DNA of 22,231 bases from CAIWXH01 sp964555675 (GCA_964555675.1 CAZKTU010000096.1:1-22231), one strand, 5' to 3'; shown: positions 14,710-22,134, counted from the first letter of the stretch. Program-made: numbers and translations. Notes: generated by a model from the letters alone, not told the origin.

Positions 14710-14928
14710 ATGGAGCACTACACGATCCGCGTCACTGGCCATCTGGCCGGGAAGGTTCTTACACTGTTCGACGGCTTCGCGGCGACGCTGCTGCCGACAG
14801 GCGAGACCGTGCTGGACGGGCAGGTGCCGGATCAGGCGGCGCTCCACGGCGTCTTGCGCCGCATCCACGACCTGGGCCTGACCCTGGTGCTGGTGCAGCG
14901 TGCGGACCCGGCTGCCGCCCCCCAGTAG
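14710..14928 (+). CDS. Conserved-looking small protein (72 residues), unknown function
   Basis: A small soluble protein beginning MEHYTIRVTGHLAGKVLTLF. It is composed of two-strand segments (YTIRVTGHL, then ATLLPTGETVLDGQV) and a helix with a final strand (DQAALHGVLRRIHDLGLTLVLVQRAD). Small proteins of this pattern (a strand, 'DG', 'DQAALHG(L/V)L.(R/K)I.DLGL.L..V') are, from general knowledge, widespread in Chloroflexota and Actinomycetota and have no assigned function. The balanced composition supports coding. The ATG at 14710 starts at the first strand; its ribosome binding site is weak (AGAG). It stands between the MalT-like and the SARP regulators, on the same strand as both. The 241 bases after it hold no gene I can support. 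Confidence 0.75.
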   Translation: MEHYTIRVTGHLAGKVLTLFDGFAATLLPTGETVLDGQVPDQAALHGVLRRIHDLGLTLVLVQRADPAAAPQ

Positions 14929-15169
14929 GCTGTACAGCGCCCGACACGTTGTAAGGCGAGGCTTCCCTGCCCAGCGCCTGCCCGAGCAGTCCGCTCACCA
15001 ATAGCAACCCTCCCTGGACACACCCCTCCTCGCAAAGCTGTAGGGCAGCACCGACGTGCCCACCAATCACGGCGCGTGCGACAGCACGATCCGCGGGCCT
15101 TGCCGTGGGCAGCATACCCCTGTCGGCTATCCAGCCCTGATCCCGGGGTCAGCCAGGAAGGGAGTGCTC

Positions 15170-17002
15170 GTGCCTACCGATGTATGGCCGATCGACGAGG
15201 GCAACCACACAGCAGGGGGCAGCTCCACCAGAACGGCCGACTCCAGTGCCCAGCCTCCACAAAACGATCTGCGGCTCTCGCTCTTCGGGCCGCCGGTGGC
15301 CATGCTTGATGGCAGACAGCTACGCTTTCGGCGCCGGTCGGCCGTCGCGCTGCTCGCCTACCTTGTCGTCACGGGCCGCGCATCCACGCGGGCGCAGCTC
15401 GCCGCCCTGCTGACTGACGACCCGGCCTACGGGCCAGCCCTCTTGCGCAATAGCCTCCTTGAGCTGCGTGCGCACCTCGGGACGCATCTGCGCATCGTTG
15501 GCCAGAGCGTCACCCTTGACCCCACGCTTGCGGTACAGACTGACCTCGCAGCGCTCGACGAGGCGCTGGCGACATCGGGCGTCGAGCGACCGACAAAGCT
15601 TCAGGCTGCGGTTGCGGGCTGCAACGGCGAGTTTCTGGAGAGCCTTAATCTGCGTGGGGCCTATGCCTTCGAGGAGTGGCAGCGGCTCGAGCGCGAGCGG
15701 CTCCACACCCTGCTCATGGGCGCCACGGAGGAGCTATGCGCCGCTTGCTGGCAGGACGGGCGGATCGACGAGGCCCTCGCCTACGCCCGGCGTCTGCTCA
15801 CCGCTGAGCCCTGGCACGAGGGCGCCCACAGAGCCGTGATGCTGCTGCTGCTCCAGCAGGGCAGGCGCGGCGAGGCCCTCGCGCAGTACGACGCCTGCCG
15901 TGTGATCCTCGAATCTGAGCTGGCGGCGGGGCCTGCCCCTGAGACGGAGGCCGTCTACCGGCGCGTCGTCGCCGAGGCCCCGGCGCCGCACAACCTGCCG
16001 CCCGAGCCGGCGCCCCTGGTGGGGCGCGTCAGTGAGCAGGCGACCATCGCGCGCTGGCTGGATTCCCGGGGCTGCCGTGCAGTGACGGTCACCGGCCCTG
16101 GGGGAGTAGGGAAGACTCGCCTCGCCCTGCGGGTGGCGGCACGTTACATCCAGGAGACGCCCGGCCCCGGCTGGCTGCGCTTCCCCGACGGCGTCCGCCT
16201 CGTCGCCCTCGACGCGCTCCCCCCAGACCGTCACGGGCCGGAAGGACCATCGGCGGATCGGATCTGCGAGGCTGTCGGCGCGGCCCTGGGGCTGCCCGTG
16301 CCTGCGAGCCCGCCCCAGGTGGTTGCCGCGCTCCGCGAGCAGGCCATGCTGCTCATCCTCGACAACGTCGAGCACCTTGCCGGGGCGAGGCTGGCGCTCG
16401 AGCGGCTCTGCGCCGGCGCCCCCAGCGTCACTGTGCTGCTCACATCACGCGGAGGGGTGTCCGGCTCCCAGCATACGCTGGAGCTGGGCCCGCTGGAACT
16501 CCCGGCAGGCCCGGAGGACCTGGAGTGCGCCGGGGCAAGCCAGCTCTTCCTTCAGGCAGCCCGGCAGGCCCGGCTCACCTTCGCCCCAGGCGCCGCTGAG
16601 CGGGAGGCGATCGTCCACATCTGCGCCGCGGCCGACGGACTTCCCCTCGCGCTCGTGCAGGCCGCCCAGCTCGTGCGGGCGATGCCGTGCGCGGCAATAG
16701 CGAAGCGTCTGGCCGAGCGACCGCTCGAGCTGACGGCTGGCCTGCGGAACCTGCCGCCCCGTCATCAGAGCCTGCGGGCGAGCCTCACCTACAGCTGGGA
16801 CCTACTTGCCGCATCCGAGCAACTCGCGGTGCGCCGGCATGTGGAGCAGAGCCGGACGCTTATGCACGCCCCACATCTAGGCGATGACCTGGCTCTCACG
16901 CTGGCCTCCGTCGGCCTGCTCGCGCGGGCCGACCGTGGCGCCCTGGCCATCCCGCCGCTGCTCGGCACCTTCCTCGACGTCCAGTACCCACTCCTCCTGT
17001 AA
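15170..17002 (+). CDS. SARP/BTAD-NB-ARC transcriptional regulator, C-terminally truncated
   Basis: A STAND regulator of 610 residues. An OmpR/SARP-type DNA-binding domain (about 34-125; LFGPPVAML and LRFRRRSAVALLAYLVVTGR) is followed by a BTAD helical domain (125-267; LRGAYAFEEWQRLERERL, then ETEAVYRRV). An NB-ARC ATPase follows, with Walker A GPGGVGKT (309-316), Walker B LLILDN (394-399) and DGLPLALVQAA (489-499). The winged helix after YSWDLLAASEQ is shortened. The protein ends in DVQYPLLL, which is encoded by the antisense of the opposing SARP gene, so the natural C terminus and any TPR domain are lost. The GTG at 15170 is chosen because AGGAAGG is eight bases upstream; the GTG at 15056 has none. 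The P-loop is intact, so partial function is possible. Its natural target is unknown. Confidence 0.85.
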   Translation: MPTDVWPIDEGNHTAGGSSTRTADSSAQPPQNDLRLSLFGPPVAMLDGRQLRFRRRSAVALLAYLVVTGRASTRAQLAALLTDDPAYGPALLRNSLLELRAHLGTHLRIVGQSVTLDPTLAVQTDLAALDEALATSGVERPTKLQAAVAGCNGEFLESLNLRGAYAFEEWQRLERERLHTLLMGATEELCAACWQDGRIDEALAYARRLLTAEPWHEGAHRAVMLLLLQQGRRGEALAQYDACRVILESELAAGPAPETEAVYRRVVAEAPAPHNLPPEPAPLVGRVSEQATIARWLDSRGCRAVTVTGPGGVGKTRLALRVAARYIQETPGPGWLRFPDGVRLVALDALPPDRHGPEGPSADRICEAVGAALGLPVPASPPQVVAALREQAMLLILDNVEHLAGARLALERLCAGAPSVTVLLTSRGGVSGSQHTLELGPLELPAGPEDLECAGASQLFLQAARQARLTFAPGAAEREAIVHICAAADGLPLALVQAAQLVRAMPCAAIAKRLAERPLELTAGLRNLPPRHQSLRASLTYSWDLLAASEQLAVRRHVEQSRTLMHAPHLGDDLALTLASVGLLARADRGALAIPPLLGTFLDVQYPLLL

Positions 17003-18214
17003 TTGAAGCCGCTCCCGGGCAGAGACCAGCAGGGTGACTCTCGGCGCCCGGCGGAGGATCGCCGCCACCAGGGCGACCTCGTCGTCGGTCGGCGTGAGCC
17101 CATCGAGAACGAGGAGCATGCTGGTGGCTGCCAGCCGCCCCAGAAGTACGTCGTCGCCCACGAGCGCGTCATTGGCGCCACGGGCGAATGCCTGCCGGAT
17201 CAGCTCGGCGAGGCTGCCGGCCGAGCGGGCTGGGGGCTGGGGACCGGGCGCCGCCGTGGTGACGTAGACCCCGTCCGGGAAGGGCTGCGACGTCTGGCCA
17301 CCCGTGAGGAAGCAGGTGACGGCACGCATCGCCAGTGCCGTCGCCGCGTCTGTTGTGGCGGCAAGCAGCGTGACCAGCCGGCACTCCGGGGCGGCCAGCC
17401 GCTCGACCAGCAGGAGCAGCCCGGCATCGTGGGGGGCCACGACGCCATGGCGGACGTGGGCTGCCGCTGCGGGGGGCACACCCGCTCGGAAGATGCGCTC
17501 GTACAGTGCGGTGGTCTCAGGCGATGGCGCGACGCCCAGGCGCTCGGCGAGGGTCGACCGGCAGCGCTCGTAGAGCTGGAGTGCCCGATCATGCTCACCC
17601 CCGGTTGCCAGGAGCGCCATCATGCTGCGGTAGGTTCGCTCGGCCGTTGGGCTGATGGCGAGCAGGCGCTCTGCCGCGGCGAGCCCCATGGCGAGATCGC
17701 CCATCGCCGCGGAGGCCTCGAGCTGCTGCTGCCACGCCTGCGCTGCAAGATCGCGCAGGCGCTGGCGCTCGGCGGTGAGCCAGATCTCGTAGCCGGGGGC
17801 GCCACGCAGGGTGAAGCCCGCCAGCAGATCGCCGGCGTACAGCTCTGCGGCCCGGGCCATCGTCCCCGGCATCCCGGCGTCCGCGGACGCGAACAGCCGC
17901 TGGAACTCATGGACATCGGCGTGGTGGGGCGCAGCGCTGTCGAAGGCGACGGCCTGCCGCGACAGGATGAAGTGGCCGGCGAGCTGATCGCGCAGCTCGG
18001 CGACCGATGCCCGCAGGCTCTGGAGCGCCAGCTGCTCGCTGGTCTCGTCGGGATCAGAGAGCAGCGTGGCGAGGGTCTCCCGGGCGGCCGGCCGCCCGGT
18101 GAGGACGAGGTAGACGAGGAGCGCGAGCGTCTTGCGCCGGCGGAACCGCAGCGGCGCGTCGCCCAGGCGGAGCTCGGGGAATCCCAGCAGGCGTAGTCGG
18201 AGCACGTCCGTCAT
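16877..18214 (-). CDS. SARP/BTAD-NB-ARC regulator, truncated and lacking the P-loop
   Basis: A paralogue of the opposing SARP gene, 445 residues. The SARP DNA-binding domain (about 4-95; LRLLGFPELRLGDAPLRFRR) and BTAD domain (95-243; LRGAPGYEIWLTAERQRL, then ETTALYERIFRAG) look intact. The ATPase part is degraded: where the family reads LVTLxGPGGxGKTRLA, this protein reads LVTLLAATTDAATALA (280-295), so the phosphate-binding Lys-Thr is gone. A Walker B-like strand, MLLVLDG, remains at 366-372. From about residue 415 (after WVLDVE) the frame continues in the antisense of the other SARP gene; those 31 residues are not native. The ATG at 18214 has GAGGAAA about seven bases upstream. It may act as an ATP-independent DNA-binding protein or be a pseudogene. 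Confidence 0.8.
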   Translation of the reverse strand: MTDVLRLRLLGFPELRLGDAPLRFRRRKTLALLVYLVLTGRPAARETLATLLSDPDETSEQLALQSLRASVAELRDQLAGHFILSRQAVAFDSAAPHHADVHEFQRLFASADAGMPGTMARAAELYAGDLLAGFTLRGAPGYEIWLTAERQRLRDLAAQAWQQQLEASAAMGDLAMGLAAAERLLAISPTAERTYRSMMALLATGGEHDRALQLYERCRSTLAERLGVAPSPETTALYERIFRAGVPPAAAAHVRHGVVAPHDAGLLLLVERLAAPECRLVTLLAATTDAATALAMRAVTCFLTGGQTSQPFPDGVYVTTAAPGPQPPARSAGSLAELIRQAFARGANDALVGDDVLLGRLAATSMLLVLDGLTPTDDEVALVAAILRRAPRVTLLVSARERLQLQEEWVLDVEEGAEQRRDGQGATVGPREQADGGQRESQVIA

Positions 18215-18329
18215 CGCTGTTTCCTCGCACGCGGGAGCACGCGGGCATGGTACACCACGTGGCGACCGCCCGCACGCTCACAGGCGCGATAGCTCAGCGT
18301 TGATCTGCAGCGCCGGGATCTCCAGCCAG

Positions 18330-18515
18330 TCACCTTCGTGGAGCAGCCCTCGTCCCTTGAGAACGAGGCGCGACACAGCGTTGTAGAGCATTCAGCAGCG
18401 CCTCCAGGACACGGACGACGAGGTACGCGACGCCGGCGATCAGGGCGACCCCGAGCAGCAGCGCAAGGTCGTCGAGGGTGAAGCTGCTTGGCAAATCCGG
18501 CACGACTGGTGGCAT
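18330..18515 (-). CDS. Small single-helix membrane protein (61 residues)
   Basis: An unrecognised small protein with a short acidic N terminus (PSSFTLDD), one clear transmembrane helix (about 17-42; LALLLGVALIAGVAYLVVRV) and a basic C-terminal tail (RSQGTRAAPRR). By the positive-inside rule the C terminus would be cytosolic. GGAG lies six bases before the ATG on the minus strand. It is 115 bases upstream of the P-loop-less SARP gene on the same strand and could be co-transcribed with it. A longer overlapping frame (18211-18531) is Arg/Cys-rich and is rejected. Confidence 0.5.
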   Translation of the reverse strand: MPPVVPDLPSSFTLDDLALLLGVALIAGVAYLVVRVLEALLNALQRCVAPRSQGTRAAPRR

Positions 18516-18531
18516 TACACGCTCCGTACAA

Positions 18532-18547
18532 TGTCAGATCTCTGACA
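18532..18547. promoter_or_regulatory. TGTCAGA-TC-TCTGACA palindrome
   Basis: A perfect 7-bp inverted repeat with a two-base centre. It lies 17 bases before the start of the small membrane protein and 31 bases beyond the GH3 stop. The size and symmetry suit a dimeric repressor site; a hairpin terminator is less likely because the centre is too small and no T-run follows. Confidence 0.4.
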
Positions 18548-18578
18548 CGCCGAAGACGGGGTGCGGCACATAGCCCGC

Positions 18579-20747
18579 CTACCGCCCGAACAGCCTCCCC
18601 ACCAGCGCGGCCGTCACCTTATGGGTGAGGTTGCCGGCAGAATGGCCAAGTGCCAGCGTATGCGGCCCTTCGTCGATACGCCACTGGCCCCGCGCACCGT
18701 CGAAGCGCGCCAGTAGGCGCGGGTCGGCGGTTAGGGTCACCCGCCGCGACTCGCCGGGGGCCAGCTCGACCCGCTCGAAGCCGAGCAGGCGCATGCGCCG
18801 CTCGCCAGGCGCCTCGGTCAGGTAGAGCTGCGGGATGTCCGCCCCGGCACGCGGGCCGTTGTTCGTCACGGTGAAGCTCGCCGTGGCCGTCTCGCCTCCC
18901 AGCACCGCGAGGTCGTGGTAGGCGAAGCTGGTGTAGCTCAGCCCGTGGCCGAATGGGTAGCGAGGTGTGGCGCCGGTCTTCGCGAACCAGCGGAAGCCGA
19001 CCTCGGCGCCCTCGTCGTAGCTGATGGTGGTCGGCGTGCCCCAGGGCGTGCCCAGGCCGGGCAGCTGCGGCCGCGGCGTCTGGGCCAGGTCGGCCGGGAA
19101 CGTAATCGGCAACCGGCCTGAGGGATTGACCGCACCGGTGAGCACCTCGGCGATCGCCTGGCCCCCGGCCTGGCCCGGGTACCACGCCTGGACGATGGCC
19201 CGCACCTTGTCGTGCCACGGCATCGCGACGGGATTGCCGGTCTCGAGCACGACGACCGTGTTCGGGTTCGCTGCCGCGACGGCATCGATGACGGCATCCT
19301 GCCCCCACGGGAGCGAGAGGTCGGGCAGGTCAAAGCTCTCGCCCTCCATACGAATCGCGAAGAAGATCACGACGTCGGAGCGTCGCGCCAGCGCCGCGGC
19401 CTCGGCCGCGAACATGCCGGGGTCGAACTCCACATGGGCGCCTGGTAGCGCCCGCCGGAGCGCCTCGTACGGCGACGACGGGTGCAGGTACAGGTTGCGC
19501 GACGGCCCCATGATCCCGGGGCCGCCGATCTTGATCACGGACGCGAAACCGCCAGGGGGCGTCACCGCGCTGGAGCCCGTGCCGGCCGGCACGCCAAGCT
19601 GCGCGTAGCCGCCGATCACGGCGACGCGGGCCGGTGCGTCCGGTACCAGGGGCAGTACGCCATCGTTCTTGAGCAGCACGATACCCTGGCGGGCGGTCTC
19701 GAGCGCGATGGCGTTATGCGCGGCCATGTCGATCGTCGGCGTAGGCCGCGGCTCGTCCAGCCCAAGGGCGTAGATCGAGCGCAGGATGCGGCGCACCATA
19801 TTGGACAGCCGCTCCCTGGGGAGGCGGCCCTCGACGAGGGCCGCGCGGAGCGGCGCCTCGAACGGCTTCACCTTCCACATCACCGCGTCCATCTGCACGC
19901 CGGACTCCTGGTCCAGCCCCGCGAGGGCGAACTCCCAGCGCAGGGTCGCGCCCCAGTCGGACATCACCCAGCCGGGGTAGCCCCAGGCGCCCTTGAGCAC
20001 GTCGCGGATCAGGTGGGCGTTGCCGCCGGCGTAGTCGCCGTTGACCATGTTGTAGCCGGTCATGACGGCGCCCGGCTGAGCCCGCTCGATCGCGATCTGG
20101 AAGGCCAGCAGGTCGGACTCGCGGTGGGCTGCTGGGTCGATGATCGCGTTGAGCCAGTGGCGGTTGGTCTCGTTGCAGTTGAGCGAGTAGTGCTTGATCG
20201 TCGAGATCACGCCCTCTGACTGGATCCCGGCGATCGACGCGGCCGCAAGCGTGGCGCTGAGCAGCGGGTCCTCGGAGAGGTACTCGAAGTTGCGCCCGTT
20301 GCGCGGGTCGCGGGCGAGGTTGATGCCGCCCGCCAGCTGCACGTTGAAGCCCCGGCTGCGGGCCTCGCGGCCGAGCAGCTCGCCCGCGCGGCGGGCCAGG
20401 TCAGGGTTGAAGCTCGCACCCAGGGCCAGTCCCGCCGGAAGCGCGGTGGCCGTATCGCCGGGGCGGTAGCCGGGGTTGGTGACGCCCAGGCTGGCGTCGC
20501 TCATCAGGAGTGCCGGCACGTCCAGGCGCGGCACGCCTGGGGTGTAGCCCGCACTCATCGGCGCGTTGGCCGGGATGCGCTCGTCGCGGGTAGGGTTGAC
20601 GGTGTTGGCGCCCATCACGCTGACGATCAGCGAGAGGCGCTCCTCGTCGGTCAGCTGCGCCTCGACCTCGCGCGCCCGCAGGTCGGCGGGCGCCTCTGTG
20701 GCCTCCTCGCCGAGTGCGGCGGTGTGGGGAAGCTGCTCGTGCGACAT
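18579..20747 (-). CDS. Glycoside hydrolase family 3 beta-glycosidase (beta-glucosidase-like), cytoplasmic
   Basis: A retaining beta-glycosidase of 722 residues. The N-terminal TIM-barrel (to about 340) carries the GH3 signatures RSRGFNVQLAGGINLARDPR (131-149, slightly variant), GRNFEYLSEDP (151-161), KHY (185-187) and the nucleophile Asp264 in GWVMSDWGAT. The second alpha/beta domain (about 350-590) has the probable acid-base Glu in RMEGESFDLPDL (E468 or E470). A fibronectin type III-like domain closes the protein (about 610-715), after YPFGHGLSYT. There is no signal peptide, so it acts on imported di- or oligosaccharides or glycosides. The ATG at 20747 is preferred because AAAGG precedes it; a longer frame from 20825 gives an unlikely N terminus. 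It has no transporter or second glycosidase nearby, and diverges from the DUF1269 genes. The exact sugar is unknown. Confidence 0.95.
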   Translation of the reverse strand: MSHEQLPHTAALGEEATEAPADLRAREVEAQLTDEERLSLIVSVMGANTVNPTRDERIPANAPMSAGYTPGVPRLDVPALLMSDASLGVTNPGYRPGDTATALPAGLALGASFNPDLARRAGELLGREARSRGFNVQLAGGINLARDPRNGRNFEYLSEDPLLSATLAAASIAGIQSEGVISTIKHYSLNCNETNRHWLNAIIDPAAHRESDLLAFQIAIERAQPGAVMTGYNMVNGDYAGGNAHLIRDVLKGAWGYPGWVMSDWGATLRWEFALAGLDQESGVQMDAVMWKVKPFEAPLRAALVEGRLPRERLSNMVRRILRSIYALGLDEPRPTPTIDMAAHNAIALETARQGIVLLKNDGVLPLVPDAPARVAVIGGYAQLGVPAGTGSSAVTPPGGFASVIKIGGPGIMGPSRNLYLHPSSPYEALRRALPGAHVEFDPGMFAAEAAALARRSDVVIFFAIRMEGESFDLPDLSLPWGQDAVIDAVAAANPNTVVVLETGNPVAMPWHDKVRAIVQAWYPGQAGGQAIAEVLTGAVNPSGRLPITFPADLAQTPRPQLPGLGTPWGTPTTISYDEGAEVGFRWFAKTGATPRYPFGHGLSYTSFAYHDLAVLGGETATASFTVTNNGPRAGADIPQLYLTEAPGERRMRLLGFERVELAPGESRRVTLTADPRLLARFDGARGQWRIDEGPHTLALGHSAGNLTHKVTAALVGRLFGR

Positions 20748-20838
20748 TTCTCTGCCTTTCGACACGGTTCTCAGGGCTGTGCTCGCCGCCATTGTTGCGG
20801 CGTAGGCGCACCACGTTATCTCCAAGCGCGCACATGAT

Positions 20839-20884
20839 CGTCACAACGCGGCGGCACCCTGAGCGACGTTTGTGACGTTTGTGT
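20839..20884. promoter_or_regulatory. Cluster of GACGTTTGTG / GTCACAA half-sites between GH3 and DUF1269 genes
   Basis: GACGTTTGTG occurs twice head to tail (20865-20874 and 20874-20883), sharing one base. The inverse half-site GTCACAA lies at 20840-20846 and mirrors TTGTGAC at 20870-20876. Three related half-sites in the 197-base divergent region suggest an operator that could serve both genes. The DUF1269 ribosome binding site AAAGGAG follows further downstream. No convincing -35/-10 pair was found. Confidence 0.4.
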
Positions 20885-20944
20885 GTGCGGCATGCGTATG
20901 CTTGGCGGCGTCTCCCGAATAACGAGCAGGAAAGGAGCCCCGCG

Positions 20945-21538
20945 ATGAGTGACACCGCCCCGATGGAGCTGATCGTCTCCGCATACCGGACCGAGCAGGG
21001 CGCCGACGAGGCCATGACCACGCTGAAGGCCGCCAGGAAGGAGCATCTGGTGAAGATCCGCGCCGCAGCCACCGTGCGCCGCGACGCCAGGGGCAAGCTG
21101 CACATCAAGGAGCGCGGCGACGTTGGCGCCGGCATGGGCGCCGGCAGTGGCGCCGCCGTCGGCGCAGTGGCCGGGCTCTTCGGCGGCCCGCTCGGGGCGG
21201 CCCTCGGCGCCGGGGCCGGCGCGACGATCGGCGGCCTCTCGGCGCGCCTGATCGACAGCGGCATCCCCAACGAGCGGCTCAAGCAGCTCGGCGATGCCCT
21301 CACCCCGGGAACCTCGGCCTTCGTCGCCCTGGTCGAGCACAGCTGGGTCGACGAGATCCGCGCGGCGCTGGCCCAGGCCGGCGGCGACATCGTCACCAGC
21401 GCGATCACCGCCGATGTGGCGGCCCAGCTCGCCGCCGGTCGCAGCGTGGTGTACGACACCATCACCGCATCGGGCGGCGCCGTCGCCGCCAGCCGGGTGA
21501 CGACCGACGGCGAGGAGGCTGCCGTCGGCAAGGCGTAG
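20945..21538 (+). CDS. DUF1269-family glycine-zipper protein (copy 1)
   Basis: A 197-residue protein of unknown function. The N-terminal soluble part (1-58) has a strand-helix pattern, MELIVSAYRTEQGADEAMTTL. A small-residue hydrophobic hairpin spans 59-98, with GxxxG-type spacing (GAGMGAGSGAAVGAVAGLFGG). A C-terminal domain (100-197) includes the phrase LTPGTSAFVALVEHSWVDE (119-137). This order is typical of the DUF1269 (COG4803) predicted membrane proteins, whose role is not established. AAAGGAG lies seven bases before the ATG. It is followed after 94 bases by a paralogue and diverges from the GH3 gene. Confidence 0.88.
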   Translation: MSDTAPMELIVSAYRTEQGADEAMTTLKAARKEHLVKIRAAATVRRDARGKLHIKERGDVGAGMGAGSGAAVGAVAGLFGGPLGAALGAGAGATIGGLSARLIDSGIPNERLKQLGDALTPGTSAFVALVEHSWVDEIRAALAQAGGDIVTSAITADVAAQLAAGRSVVYDTITASGGAVAASRVTTDGEEAAVGKA

Positions 21539-21573
21539 GGCCCCGCGTTCCGATTGTGGCGGTAGCACACCGA

Positions 21574-21619
21574 GGGCAAGGTGAGTCGCCCGGGCGCCGC
21601 TCGCCTTGCCCAGACTCAC
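21574..21619 (+). promoter_or_regulatory. Two mutually exclusive hairpins before the second DUF1269 gene
   Basis: GGGCAAGGTGAG (21574-21585) can pair with CTCGCCTTGCCC (21600-21611), a 12-bp stem with one G-T pair. GTGAGTC (21581-21587) can instead pair perfectly with GACTCAC (21613-21619). The left arms share 21581-21585, so only one stem can form at a time. The second stem abuts the GGAGGT ribosome binding site (21620-21625), so a switch could affect translation. No T-run is present. Confidence 0.4.
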
Positions 21620-21632
21620 GGAGGTAGAACCC

Positions 21633-22124
21633 ATGGCGGATCGAGTCATCGTCGGCGCGTTCGACATCCAGAACCAGGCATACGACGCGGCCAGGGCCCT
21701 GCAGACCCTCAGTGACGCCGGCACCATCACCCTCAGGCGCGCCGCGATCGTGACCAAGGATGATAGGGGCAACCTCTCCATCCCCGACACCAGAAACGTC
21801 GGCCGGGCGTGGGGTCTCCTCGGCGGCGGCATCATCGGCGGCCTGATGGGTGCGCTGCTCGGCCCGGTGGGCGTGGCGGCCGGCGCTGCCACGGCCGCGG
21901 CGGCCGTCGGCGCTGCCGTCGGCGCCACGACGGGCGCGACCGTCGGCGCGACGGCCGACCTCGTCGACTTCGGGCTGAGCGCGAGCTTCATCGAGGAGGT
22001 AAGCTACAACCTCAAGCCGGGCAACTCGGCGCTGATCGCCGAGGTCGAGGAGGGCTCGACCGAGCCGGTCGACGCGGCGGTGAAGAGCCAGGGCGGCCGC
22101 ATCTACCGCGAAGAGCTGGGCTGA
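21633..22124 (+). CDS. DUF1269-family glycine-zipper protein (copy 2)
   Basis: A 163-residue paralogue of the preceding protein and likewise of unknown function. The N terminus RVIVGAFDIQNQAYDAARAL matches the strand-helix of copy 1. A long small-residue hairpin spans about 61-108, with runs of GGGIIGGLMGALLG and AAVGATTGATVGAT. The C-terminal domain has LKPGNSALIAEVEEG (127-141), the counterpart of LTPGTSAFVALVE in copy 1. Overall divergence is high, so the duplication is old or the two were acquired separately. GGAGGT lies seven bases before the ATG. It is probably co-transcribed with copy 1, subject to the hairpins between them. Confidence 0.88.
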   Translation: MADRVIVGAFDIQNQAYDAARALQTLSDAGTITLRRAAIVTKDDRGNLSIPDTRNVGRAWGLLGGGIIGGLMGALLGPVGVAAGAATAAAAVGAAVGATTGATVGATADLVDFGLSASFIEEVSYNLKPGNSALIAEVEEGSTEPVDAAVKSQGGRIYREELG

Positions 22125-22134
22125 CCCCGCGCGT

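Noticed and set aside
14759..15115. Minus-strand ORF with a hydrophobic stretch after the 72-residue gene
   Set aside because: It overlaps the small gene in antisense, has no ribosome binding site and no recognisable motif; the 241-base gap at 14929-15169 is left as non-coding.
15056..15169. Upstream GTG start extending the first SARP protein by 38 residues
   Set aside because: No ribosome binding site precedes it and the added residues do not resemble the family; GTG at 15170 follows AGGAAGG at good spacing.
17003..18196. 397-codon plus-strand ORF opposite the second SARP gene
   Set aside because: Low-complexity Gly/Arg/Glu-rich product without a recognisable fold; the minus strand has the SARP and BTAD domains and a ribosome binding site.
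20816..21991. 391-codon minus-strand ORF across both DUF1269 genes
   Set aside because: Antisense of two paralogous genes with strong ribosome binding sites; Ala/Pro/Arg-rich shadow.
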